Positions 1-6,582 are shown, numbered from the stretch's first letter. The stretch: DNA of 7,217 nucleotides from an uncultured Eubacteriales bacterium (GCA_900551355.1 URVR01000089.1:1-7217); one strand, 5' to 3'. Numbers and translations are program-made. Notes: generated by a model not told the origin, from the letters alone.

Positions 1-52
1 TTACTGCCTTCGTGTAGGTGGACCCTACATCGCAGCCGCCGTAATATTTCAT
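1..52 (-). CDS. BadF/BadG/BcrA/HgdC-type activator ATPase, N-terminal fragment (cut by window edge)
   Basis: Seventeen codons are visible, reading MKYYGGCDVGSTYTKAV before the window ends. The DVGSTYTK segment (residues 8-15) is the phosphate-1 loop of the ASKHA fold, as found at the very N-terminus of activators of 2-hydroxyglutaryl-CoA dehydratase and benzoyl-CoA reductase. Known members are homodimers with one [4Fe-4S] cluster that use ATP to drive a low-potential electron into the dehydratase. The start is taken as the ATG at 52, because an AAGGAG lies 9 nt upstream. An in-frame ATG two codons earlier (58) would leave only 3 nt. The gene lies 37 nt after the stop of the 595-aa dehydratase-like subunit, last in the visible operon, which is the expected partner. 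The cluster cysteines and the rest of the protein are outside the window, so a single-domain or fused form cannot be told apart. Confidence 0.85.
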   Translation of the reverse strand, partial: MKYYGGCDVGSTYTKAV

Positions 53-89
53 GGTCATATACTCCTTTTATGTAAGTTGATAAAGGGGG

Positions 90-1877
90 TCACATGCAGT
101 TCTCGTCGTCGAAGTCGCACAGCGTGGGGTCGATAGGCTCGGCACGCATGACGGTGCGCATATACTCGTTGACCTTTTCGCGCATGGTCTTGCGGGACAC
201 GGTGCGCGGGTCCATCAGATCGTGCTCGATCCAGATCAGGTGGTAGCCGCGCTCACGGCCCTGCTCGTCCAGGATGCCCTGCACGGTGGCCATGTTCTTG
301 CAGGCCACGTTCTGGTACATGATGATGATGTTGGTGTTCCACGCCTCGCACTGACGCCACAGCTCGTCTACCACGTTCTGGTAGCCACCGTTGGTGTGGC
401 GGCGCATGACCATGCGCTCGTACAGGCGGGCCAGATCCCGCAGGGCCTCCTCCTTGTCCTCCGTCTCCAGAGGCTTGGTGAAGTTCAGGGATTCCATCTC
501 CACCAGGATGTTGATGCCCCAGCAGTTGGCCAGCCAGTTGGAGAAGTTGGCGTAGTAGTGGGCGGGGCAGGACCAGACGATACCGCGGTAGCGCATCTTG
601 CCCACCCAGGCCTCGTCCTTGCGCTCGTAGGACTGCATCAGCAGCTGGTTGACCTTCCGGCAGGTCTTCATGACGCGGGGATCGATGCCGCCGTCCATCT
701 CGTAGTTCCACTTGCGGAACAGCTCGTAGCTGGGGCCGATGATCTGGGGATAGGCGGTCTTGTTGACCTCCCACTTCTCCAGCTCGTACTTCGTCTCCTC
801 GTTGAAGCGCTTCATGGCGGAGAAGTAGGCGTCCCAGCTCCACTTGGCGCCGGTCTGCTCCTCAATGAACCTGATGCAGGCCCGGATGTCCTCCGCGCCC
901 ATCTGCACCGTCTCCTCGTCCTCATAGCGGACGGGGAAGCACAGGTGGAACACCGGCAGGTTGGGGAACCGCCGGGACATATAGCTGGAGGCCATGGTGG
1001 AGCCGTCGCAGGGCATGGAGGAGGAGATGAAGCACTTGCCCATGTGGGGCAGGGCGTCGATGACCAGCGCGCCGCACTCAGAGGACGGCACGGGGCAGCA
1101 GTCGGCGGGCAGGCCGAAGGACTCCACCGCGTCGATGTAGGGCACGCAGGTCAGCTGGTCGATCTCCGACACCAGGAACACGGGCATCAGCTGATAGGGG
1201 ATACCCAGCAGGTCGGGGAAGCCGGCCATGATCTGGCCCATGGTCATCTCGTCGAACAGGACGACCTTCTTGTTCAGCTCGGCGCTGTTGCCGTTCTTCT
1301 CGTCGCACTTGGCCAGGAATACCAGATTCTCCGCCACATAGCGGAAGATATCGTGGGTCATCAGATGGCTCATTTTCAGGGCGTTGCCCCGCTGGCCCAT
1401 GGTGTTCTTGTCCATAAAGCCCACGCAGCACATATAGGAGATCATCCAGCGATACCAGAACGTGGTGTTCAGGGCGGGAACCAGATCCTTGGAGAAGGTA
1501 GCCAGCAGCATGCCCCAGACCTTCAGCCAGCCGGAGAAGTCGATGAGGGTGCTCTCCACGCCGCGCCACTCGCGGCGGACGGTGGCCATGTCGCCCTTAC
1601 GGTACAGGGTACCCAGATATTTTTCACCGTTTTTCAGCAGGTCCATGCGCTCCGCGCCGGACATGGCGGCGATGGCCTTTGCCTCACGGGTCACACGGGC
1701 CACATTGTCCAGCAGGTGATCCTTCTGCTTGGCGGCAAAGGCTTTCCAGTCCGTCTCCTTGATGAGGTCAAGGGCGATGGCGCCGACCTCCTTCAGGTTT
1801 TCGGCCTGCTTTTTCAGGTCCATGTTGTTCCGGGCGCGGAAGAACTGGGGGTTGGGGAACTTTTTCTTCTCAGCCAT
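90..1877 (-). CDS. 2-hydroxyacyl-CoA dehydratase-superfamily subunit with long N-terminal extension (595 aa)
   Basis: The protein is 595 aa, against roughly 370-480 aa for known dehydratase/benzoyl-CoA reductase subunits. Residues 1 to about 200 are a helical, Trp/Met-rich extension with no motif I recognise. From about 205 (KVVLFDEMTMGQIMAG) the sequence follows the family pattern: a first domain with C260/C261 and C268 (DCCPVPSSECG) and C290 (SSMPCDG), then a second domain from about 345 ending with C526 (YQNVACKN) and the family-like HDLMDPRTVS segment. By analogy three of these cysteines should hold a [4Fe-4S] cluster, but which ones is inference. The tail ends CDFDDENCM. The start is the ATG at 1877: GGAGGT sits 8 nt upstream (1886-1891), and this ATG shares one base with the stop of the preceding gene (TGATG), indicating translational coupling. 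A longer in-frame reading from 2003 would overlap that gene by 127 bases and is rejected. It probably pairs with the 398-aa subunit. The substrate is unknown. Confidence 0.85.
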   Translation of the reverse strand: MAEKKKFPNPQFFRARNNMDLKKQAENLKEVGAIALDLIKETDWKAFAAKQKDHLLDNVARVTREAKAIAAMSGAERMDLLKNGEKYLGTLYRKGDMATVRREWRGVESTLIDFSGWLKVWGMLLATFSKDLVPALNTTFWYRWMISYMCCVGFMDKNTMGQRGNALKMSHLMTHDIFRYVAENLVFLAKCDEKNGNSAELNKKVVLFDEMTMGQIMAGFPDLLGIPYQLMPVFLVSEIDQLTCVPYIDAVESFGLPADCCPVPSSECGALVIDALPHMGKCFISSSMPCDGSTMASSYMSRRFPNLPVFHLCFPVRYEDEETVQMGAEDIRACIRFIEEQTGAKWSWDAYFSAMKRFNEETKYELEKWEVNKTAYPQIIGPSYELFRKWNYEMDGGIDPRVMKTCRKVNQLLMQSYERKDEAWVGKMRYRGIVWSCPAHYYANFSNWLANCWGINILVEMESLNFTKPLETEDKEEALRDLARLYERMVMRRHTNGGYQNVVDELWRQCEAWNTNIIIMYQNVACKNMATVQGILDEQGRERGYHLIWIEHDLMDPRTVSRKTMREKVNEYMRTVMRAEPIDPTLCDFDDENCM

Positions 1878-3073
1878 CAGTGGGCACCTCCGTTCTTGTG
1901 GAGCTTTTTGATCTCCAGCGATTCCACAAAGGCCTGCACGCGAGTGCGCAGCTGGCCGGAATTGCCGTTGTTGTACAGGCGGTCGATACTCAGCACGGGC
2001 CAATCATACTCCTCGTGCATGATGTGGCTCACCAGCGCGCGCTCAAAGCCCCAGTAATCGCAGTACTTCATCTGCTCATAGATGATGCCGTCGGCGTGGA
2101 ACTCCCGGGCCAGACGGTCCGCGGTGTCCCGGCGCTGCTGCACCTTCTCGTCGGCGATGTAGCGGGCGCACTCGGAATGCTGCATGATGTGCAGACAGAT
2201 CTGCCGCAGAGCGTCCTCTTCATCGTTGAGCTCGATGACCTCCCGGCCAGGGGTGGAGCCGAAGCAGTAGCGGTCAGACACCACCAGCGCGCCGCAGCTC
2301 TCGATGAGCTTGGTCAGGTTGGGATCGTCGATCTCGCTGCCCACGATGGCGACTCTGGCCCGGAAGGCGGGCTTGGCGTCGGGCTTGCGGGTCTTCAGCT
2401 CCTCCAGCGTCTCCCGCAGATAGGGGAGGATCAGGTACTTGGGACAGGTAAAGCTCACCAGATTCAGCACATGGAACTCGTAGCCGGTGATAACAGGGTT
2501 GTCGGCCTTGCGCATCTCGCCGATCTCGCTGATGATGGAACAGACCTCGTTGTGCTCCGCCACGGCCTTGCGGATGGCGGCGTCAGAGGTATCCACGCCG
2601 TACTTCTCCGCCAAAGGCTCCAGCACCCGGCGGCGCATCTGCTTGACGTAGGAATCCAGCGTGTAGTCCGTGACCTTGTAGGGGATGTCGCAGTGGGAGA
2701 CGAAGAAATTGGGCTTGTCATTCATCTGCAGGATCTCGAAATGCTCCATAGCGCGGTTCATCATGGAACAGGCGTCCACGCCGGCCAGGGCGTCCAGGAA
2801 CTGATAGCCGCCCTCCATGCCGCGTTCCACCAGCGCACGGGCGTACTCGCAGGTGTAGTTGGACATGTAGTAGGTAGCGATGTCCAGGGAGCCTGTCCGG
2901 GGCGCGCGCAGGCGCACGGAAAAGCAGTTGCCGACGTTGAGCAGCGGCTCGGGCATGTGGTAGCAGGTATAGCCGATGGCCAGATTGCCATCCGCCTGCG
3001 CCTGCTTTACCAGCTCGTTGTCGGCGTTTTCCAGCAGATTTTCGAAGTAGATCAAATGCTTCAGATCTCTCAA
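1877..3073 (-). CDS. 2-hydroxyacyl-CoA dehydratase-family subunit (HgdB/BcrB-like, 398 aa)
   Basis: This is a normal-length (398 aa) member of the HGD-D / COG1775 family. These subunits bind a [4Fe-4S] cluster and, as heterodimers, remove water from 2-hydroxyacyl-CoA by a ketyl-radical route, or reduce aromatic CoA esters. Recognisable family blocks are GYTCYHMPEPLL (34-45, C37), NYTCEYAR (72-79, C75), DALAGVDACSMMNR (94-107, C102), and the C-terminal ADGIIYEQMKYCDYWGFERA (327-346, C338) followed by SGQLRTRVQAFVESLE (372-387). C37, one of C75/C102, and C338 are the likely cluster ligands by family analogy. The start is a TTG at 3073: AGAGGTG lies 6 nt upstream and an in-frame TAA lies two codons before it, so no longer start exists. 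The next in-frame ATG (residue 40) would delete the C37 motif. The gene begins 28 nt after the CooC-like ATPase gene and overlaps the next gene by one base, so all are one operon. Substrate unknown; a double-cubane-cluster or reductase role is a possible alternative. Confidence 0.92.
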   Translation of the reverse strand: MRDLKHLIYFENLLENADNELVKQAQADGNLAIGYTCYHMPEPLLNVGNCFSVRLRAPRTGSLDIATYYMSNYTCEYARALVERGMEGGYQFLDALAGVDACSMMNRAMEHFEILQMNDKPNFFVSHCDIPYKVTDYTLDSYVKQMRRRVLEPLAEKYGVDTSDAAIRKAVAEHNEVCSIISEIGEMRKADNPVITGYEFHVLNLVSFTCPKYLILPYLRETLEELKTRKPDAKPAFRARVAIVGSEIDDPNLTKLIESCGALVVSDRYCFGSTPGREVIELNDEEDALRQICLHIMQHSECARYIADEKVQQRRDTADRLAREFHADGIIYEQMKYCDYWGFERALVSHIMHEEYDWPVLSIDRLYNNGNSGQLRTRVQAFVESLEIKKLHKNGGAH

Positions 3074-3101
3074 GAATTACACCTCTCTCCAAATGTGATT
3101 T

Positions 3102-3878
3102 TTACAGGATCTCAAGTTTCGTCAGGGCTTCGCGGGCACCTGCCAGCACAGGGGCGTCGGCAGGCAGATCAAAAACACTCAGGCCGCGGATGTCGTTGGC
3201 AGCGTGTTGGGTGTCGCTGCCGATGCAGGCGAGGATCTCAGTGCCTTCAATATGGATGTAGGGGATCATGGCGGGGTCGGTCACCCGGTTGATGATGGCG
3301 CCGCAGCGGTCGTACATCACCAGCTCGTCCGCCACGCGCTTGATGGTCTGGATGACCTGGGTGCCCTTGCGGCTGGGGTCGGTGATGAGCACAAGATGGG
3401 TGACCTTTTCCATGACGCGGCGGTTGATCTGCTCGATGCCGGCCTCGCCGTCGATGACCACATAGTCAAAGTCGTTGGCCAGCAGGTTGATGACCTCCTT
3501 CAGATAGGCGTTGACCTTGCAGTAGCAGCCTGCCGTCTCCGGCCGGCCGATGGCCAGAAAGGAGAAGGTGCGCTGCTCCACCATGGTGTCGAAAATGCGG
3601 TAGCGGGCCTCGCTCAGCAGCTCGATGGCCTCCCGGGGCGCGCCATCCTCCACGGAGGCGACGATGCTCTTGCGGATGTCATCCAGCGTCTCCTTTACTT
3701 CCACGCCCAGCGCGGTAGACAGACCCACGGCGGGGTCGGCGTCGATGGCCAGGATGCGCTTGTCGGGATAGGCCTCCGTCAGCAGCCGCACAAAGGCGGA
3801 GGAGATGGAGGTCTTGCCCACACCGCCCTTACCGGCGACGGCGATGATCTTGGTGTCTCTGTTCAAGGGGAAAGTCAC
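3102..3878 (-). CDS. CooC/MinD-like P-loop ATPase with CxC motif (258 aa)
   Basis: This is a SIMIBI-class ATPase. It has a deviant Walker A GKGGVGKTS (16-24, with the signature lysine K17 as well as K22), LAIDADPA (43-50), and a Walker B-like YVVIDGEAGIEQ (139-150). A GCYCKVN segment carries C118-x-C120, matching the paired CxC that CooC proteins use to bind metal between two subunits. CooC (AcsF type) uses ATP to insert nickel into carbon monoxide dehydrogenase; no dehydrogenase gene is visible here. As first gene of the dehydratase operon it may mature or load the dehydratase cluster, which is inference. The start is uncertain. GTG at 3878 is given because an in-frame TGA lies upstream, but AAAGGA ends only 1 nt before it. 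The TTG at 3866 (13 nt from the same site) gives a more typical short N-terminus before IIAVAGKGG. The codons around GTG lie in a small GAAAG/CTTTC hairpin (3870-3886). Cytoplasmic; no membrane segment. Confidence 0.9.
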   Translation of the reverse strand: MTFPLNRDTKIIAVAGKGGVGKTSISSAFVRLLTEAYPDKRILAIDADPAVGLSTALGVEVKETLDDIRKSIVASVEDGAPREAIELLSEARYRIFDTMVEQRTFSFLAIGRPETAGCYCKVNAYLKEVINLLANDFDYVVIDGEAGIEQINRRVMEKVTHLVLITDPSRKGTQVIQTIKRVADELVMYDRCGAIINRVTDPAMIPYIHIEGTEILACIGSDTQHAANDIRGLSVFDLPADAPVLAGAREALTKLEIL

Positions 3879-4070
3879 GTCCTTTCGGGATGATGTGGGT
3901 CACAGCCTGGCAGGGAGCACCCTGCAGGAGCGGCAGAGCCGCGCCGCTTTCCGCAGCGGGTCGCCCAGACAGTTTTCCGGTTCTGCCTGACACTGGGCGC
4001 GGCCATTTCCGGGTGAACTGCCTGTTACTCCACAATGCGGGGTATTTGTGTCTGATATTGTTAAATCGCT
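3879..4070 (-). ncRNA. Structured 5' leader of the dehydratase operon (unidentified; possible riboswitch or translational regulator)
   Basis: If transcription starts near 4070, the leader before the GTG start is about 190 nt. It holds a chain of inverted repeats: CACAA/TTGTG at 4031-4050 (10-nt loop); GCCCAG/CTGGGC at 3963-3998, with an internal AGGCAG/CTGTCT alternative; CCGCT/AGCGG at 3944-3959 (6-nt loop); GCGGC/GCCGC at 3930-3942 (3-nt loop); and GCAGGG/CCCTGC at 3910-3925 (4-nt loop). GGAAA recurs in three loops or junctions. The last hairpin has no U-tract, so it is not a canonical terminator; control of translation is more likely. By eye there is no cobalamin B12 box and no other riboswitch core I can name. 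Codon structure and ribosome binding sites do not support a gene here. That it acts as an RNA is inference. Confidence 0.4.
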
Positions 4071-4074
4071 AACA
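4059..4074. promoter_or_regulatory. Palindrome TGTTA-N6-TAACA at the operon start site (candidate operator)
   Basis: This perfect 5-bp inverted repeat with a 6-bp spacer spans the predicted start point of the minus-strand transcript, immediately downstream of its -10 box. A dimeric repressor site is commonly found in that position. No regulator gene lies in the window, and the repeat could instead form the first hairpin of the leader RNA. Confidence 0.35.
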
Positions 4075-4076
4075 TC

Positions 4077-4105
4077 ATCATACCATAAAATGTGGCAGGT
4101 TGCAA
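4077..4105 (-). promoter_or_regulatory. Sigma-A-type promoter of the dehydratase operon
   Basis: On the minus strand TTGCAA (4105-4100) and TATGAT (4082-4077) are separated by exactly 17 bp, so both boxes are close to consensus. Transcription would start near 4070 and run left through the CooC-like ATPase and dehydratase genes. It stands back to back with the plus-strand promoter at 4137-4165. Confidence 0.65.
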
Positions 4106-4110
4106 CGAAT

Positions 4111-4129
4111 GATTGGCTATTTCGCCATC
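4111..4129. promoter_or_regulatory. Imperfect inverted repeat between the divergent promoters (weak operator candidate)
   Basis: GATTGGC and GCCATC face each other across a 6-bp spacer (core TGGC-N6-GCCA, one extra T in the left arm). The repeat lies between the two -35 boxes (4105 and 4137), where one bound regulator could reach both promoters. The match is short, so chance is possible. Confidence 0.2.
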
Positions 4130-4136
4130 TTTTTTG

Positions 4137-4165
4137 TTGATTCTGCAAGATAGATATGCTATGCT
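4137..4165 (+). promoter_or_regulatory. Probable promoter of the ene-reductase gene
   Basis: TTGATT (4137-4142) and TATGCT (4160-4165) are 17 bp apart. Another TATGCT overlaps at 4155-4160. Transcription would start near 4172, giving a leader of about 47 nt before the TTG start at 4219. Confidence 0.5.
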
Positions 4166-4218
4166 TGGGTCGGAATACAAAGGAGCGAAAAACCAAACAG
4201 AAAAGGGAGGACGATCTT

Positions 4219-6495
4219 TTGAAAAAGGATATTCTGGTACAGCAGCTGGTGAACAGCTTCGGCAACTGGGTGCGCACGGACTGCGAGAACTGTGAGGGGG
4301 GTACCGCTCGCATGACGAAGGAGCTGTATCCCTACACGTCGCTGTTTTCCCCCATCCAGATCAACCGCCTGACGGTGAAGAACCGCCTGGTCATGGCGCC
4401 CATGGGCAACTGTCAGATGGCGGAGGAGACAGGCCGCCCCAATGACAAGATGCTGCAATACTTCTTCGCCCGGGCTGAGGGCGGCGTGGGCCTGCTGACC
4501 ACCGGCCTTGTGCCCATCAGCCACCATATCGACTCCTCCGTGACAGAGAAGGGGAACTATTCCTACTTCCCCCGCATCGACGGCACCCGCACCAACTTCA
4601 TGGGCTGGCGTGACCTGGCCCAGGGCGTCCACGCCCGGGGCAGCCGCATCTTCATCCAGCTGACGCCGGGCCTGGGCCGCGTGGGCAATCCCCAGTGCCT
4701 GCTGACCAAGTACCAGCTGCCGGTATCCGCCTCCTGGAACCCCAACTTCTACCTGCCCGAAGTGCCCTGCCGTCCCCTGACGGATCTGGAGTGCGATCTC
4801 ATCATCCGCAACGCGGCCCAGGCGTCCATGGACGCCAAGGTCATGGGCATCGACGGTGTGTACCTCCACGGCCACGAGGGCTATCTGCTGGATCAGCTGA
4901 CCAGTCCTGCCTTCAACCGCCGCAGGCTGGGCAAGTACACCGACTGGCAGCGCTTTGGCGTGGATCTCATCAAGGCCATCCGCAAAAAGGTGGGGCCGGA
5001 CTACCCCATCATGTACCGCATCGACCTGAGCCTCGCGCTGGCGGAGACCTACGGTGACCGTATGAACACCGTCAAGAGCCTGAAAAACTTCCAGAACGGC
5101 CGCTCCATCGCCGATACCCTGAACTACATGGAGAATCTGGTGAAGGCCGGCGTGGATATCTTCGATGTGGATCTGGGCTGCTACGACAACTGGTGGCTGC
5201 CCCATCCGCCGGCGGGCATGCCCTCCGGCTGCTTCCTGGACGTGTCCAAGGTGGCCAAGGAGTACTTTGCCGCCCGGGGCATCAAGTCCAACGCCGGGGT
5301 AGAGGTGCCCATCGTGGCCGTGGGTAAGCTGGGCTATCCCGATATCGCCGAAAAGGCGCTGCGGGACGGCAAGTGTGACATGGTCATGCTGGGACGCCCT
5401 GTATTGGCCGATCCCGACTGGTGCAGGAAGGCCTATGCCGGCAAGGTGGAGGACATCCGCCCCTGCATCGGCTGTCAGGAGGCCTGCGTCAACGAGTTCG
5501 TGGAGGGCGGGCATCCCCAGTGCGCCGTCAATCCCCGCACCGGCTTCGAGGAGCTGCTGCCCGCCGTGCCCGCCAAGGCGGAAAAGGCCAAGAAGATCGC
5601 CGTCATCGGCGCAGGCTGCGCCGGTCTGAACTTCGCCATCACCGCCGCCCAGCGCGGGCATAAGGTAGAGGTCTTTGAAAAGTCCGATAAGATGGGCGGC
5701 AAGATGCACGCCGCCGGCGCGCCTCTGAGCAAGTACGAGCTGCACAACTACATGGATTGGCTCATCGCACAGGTGAAAAAGACCAAGGGCGTCACGGTGA
5801 AGCTGAACACCACCGTCACCAACGCGGAGCTGAAGGCAGGGAAGTACGACGCCGTGGTGTTCGCCAACGGCAGCCGGGAGGGGATGCCCCCCATCCCGGG
5901 CCTTATCGAGACGCGGCACATCGACGCCACATGGCTGCTGACCCACCCCGAGGAGCTGGCCGACACCGATAAGACCATCGTGGTGGTGGGCGGCGGCGCC
6001 GTGGGTCTGGAGACGGCCTACTGGCTGGCCACCGAGAAGCAGCGCAGCGTTACCTGCGTGGAGATGATGGAGAACTTCGAGGAGGGCGCCTGCACCGCCA
6101 ATCGCGGCCACCTCATCCACTACTTCGAGGCGGACGGCGGCAAGCTCATCAACTGTGCCCGGGTGGTGCGGTTCGAGAACGGCCATGTGGTGCTGGCCCG
6201 GAACTGCAGCAAGGCCGTGCCCGATCCCTACTGCACCTGGACGCCCATCATCCCCAAGAACGTGGAGAATCCTCTGGCGCCCAAGATGACCAAGGAGGAG
6301 TATATCGAGCAGCTGCCGGCGGATCTGGTGGTCATGGCCATCGGCAACCGCGGCGACGACCGGCCGTTCCTCTCCGCCCAGCAGGAGATGGTGGCGCCGG
6401 AGGTACACAATATCGGCGACAGCTACAACACCCAGAAGCCGGGCAACATGTGGCAGGCCACCAAGGCCGCCTACAACCTGGCGGTCAAGATCTGA
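4219..6495 (+). CDS. FMN / [4Fe-4S] / FAD ene-reductase of the 2-enoate / 2,4-dienoyl-CoA reductase (BaiCD/BaiH-like) family, 758 aa
   Basis: The N-terminal half is an old-yellow-enzyme barrel: YPYTSLFSPIQINRLTVKNR (37-56), VMAPMGN (58-64) and the active-site block LHGHEGYLLDQLTSPAFNRR (216-235). A [4Fe-4S] motif follows, C416-x2-C419-x3-C423-x11-C435. Next come an FAD-binding Rossmann motif GAGCAG (464-469) and a nucleotide-binding GGGAVG (591-596), and the chain ends with NIGDSYNTQKPGNMWQATKA (731-750). Relatives pass electrons from NAD(P)H through FAD and the cluster to FMN and reduce an activated C=C bond. Beside a dehydratase operon it could saturate the enoyl product; the substrate is not deducible. 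The start is a TTG: GGGAGG (4205-4210) lies 8 nt upstream, and the 31 codons up to the ATG at 4312 already show GC-rich third positions. They encode an odd KKDILVQQLVNSFGNWVRTD leader ahead of the usual family start. The ATG at 4312, with a weaker site, is the alternative and would give 727 aa. Confidence 0.93.
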   Translation: MKKDILVQQLVNSFGNWVRTDCENCEGGTARMTKELYPYTSLFSPIQINRLTVKNRLVMAPMGNCQMAEETGRPNDKMLQYFFARAEGGVGLLTTGLVPISHHIDSSVTEKGNYSYFPRIDGTRTNFMGWRDLAQGVHARGSRIFIQLTPGLGRVGNPQCLLTKYQLPVSASWNPNFYLPEVPCRPLTDLECDLIIRNAAQASMDAKVMGIDGVYLHGHEGYLLDQLTSPAFNRRRLGKYTDWQRFGVDLIKAIRKKVGPDYPIMYRIDLSLALAETYGDRMNTVKSLKNFQNGRSIADTLNYMENLVKAGVDIFDVDLGCYDNWWLPHPPAGMPSGCFLDVSKVAKEYFAARGIKSNAGVEVPIVAVGKLGYPDIAEKALRDGKCDMVMLGRPVLADPDWCRKAYAGKVEDIRPCIGCQEACVNEFVEGGHPQCAVNPRTGFEELLPAVPAKAEKAKKIAVIGAGCAGLNFAITAAQRGHKVEVFEKSDKMGGKMHAAGAPLSKYELHNYMDWLIAQVKKTKGVTVKLNTTVTNAELKAGKYDAVVFANGSREGMPPIPGLIETRHIDATWLLTHPEELADTDKTIVVVGGGAVGLETAYWLATEKQRSVTCVEMMENFEEGACTANRGHLIHYFEADGGKLINCARVVRFENGHVVLARNCSKAVPDPYCTWTPIIPKNVENPLAPKMTKEEYIEQLPADLVVMAIGNRGDDRPFLSAQQEMVAPEVHNIGDSYNTQKPGNMWQATKAAYNLAVKI

Positions 6496-6519
6496 CGGAG
6501 CTGTACCTGACACATATAG

Positions 6520-6550
6520 AGGGATAGGGCCGCTTTGCGGCCCTATCCCT
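6520..6550 (+). terminator. Perfect 14-bp hairpin after the ene-reductase gene, without U-tract
   Basis: Arms 6520-6533 and 6537-6550 are exact reverse complements around a TTT loop, 24 bases after the stop codon. Such a stable hairpin probably ends or protects the transcript. No T-run follows on either strand, so it is not a textbook intrinsic terminator. Confidence 0.65.
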
Positions 6551-6582
6551 GTGCCGAAACGCGGCTGGAATTTCATGTGCAG

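Noticed and set aside
222..2057. 611-aa open frame on the plus strand opposite the dehydratase subunits
   Set aside because: Its translation is dominated by His, Gly, Val, Leu and Gln in the way expected of the antisense of GC-rich genes, has no domain, and lies opposite two clear family members.
1880..3292. 470-aa plus-strand frame opposite the 398-aa subunit and the end of the ATPase gene
   Set aside because: Spans two opposite-strand genes and their spacer with no motif; composition is that of an antisense shadow.
3879..4070. Known riboswitch classes (cobalamin, NiCo, ZTP, moco) for the structured leader
   Set aside because: No B12 box is present. A GCTGCGGAAAGCGG stem recalls part of the NiCo consensus, but the other conserved segments are not seen. 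From memory no class fits, and covariance-model searches could not be run.
4113..4295. 60-aa plus-strand frame overlapping the ene-reductase leader
   Set aside because: Starts upstream of the predicted transcription start, has no ribosome site and ends inside the reductase reading frame.
3829..4313. Short minus-strand frames (68 and 137 aa) across the divergent control region
   Set aside because: They cross the predicted promoter or leader, lack a convincing ribosome site and codon pattern, and overlap the ATPase start. The inverted repeats explain this region better.
4159..6576. 805-aa open frame on the minus strand, longer than the ene-reductase it opposes
   Set aside because: Antisense of a gene with flavin, Fe-S and nucleotide-binding motifs; biased His/Gly/Leu/Val composition, no ribosome site logic, and it runs through the 6520-6550 hairpin.
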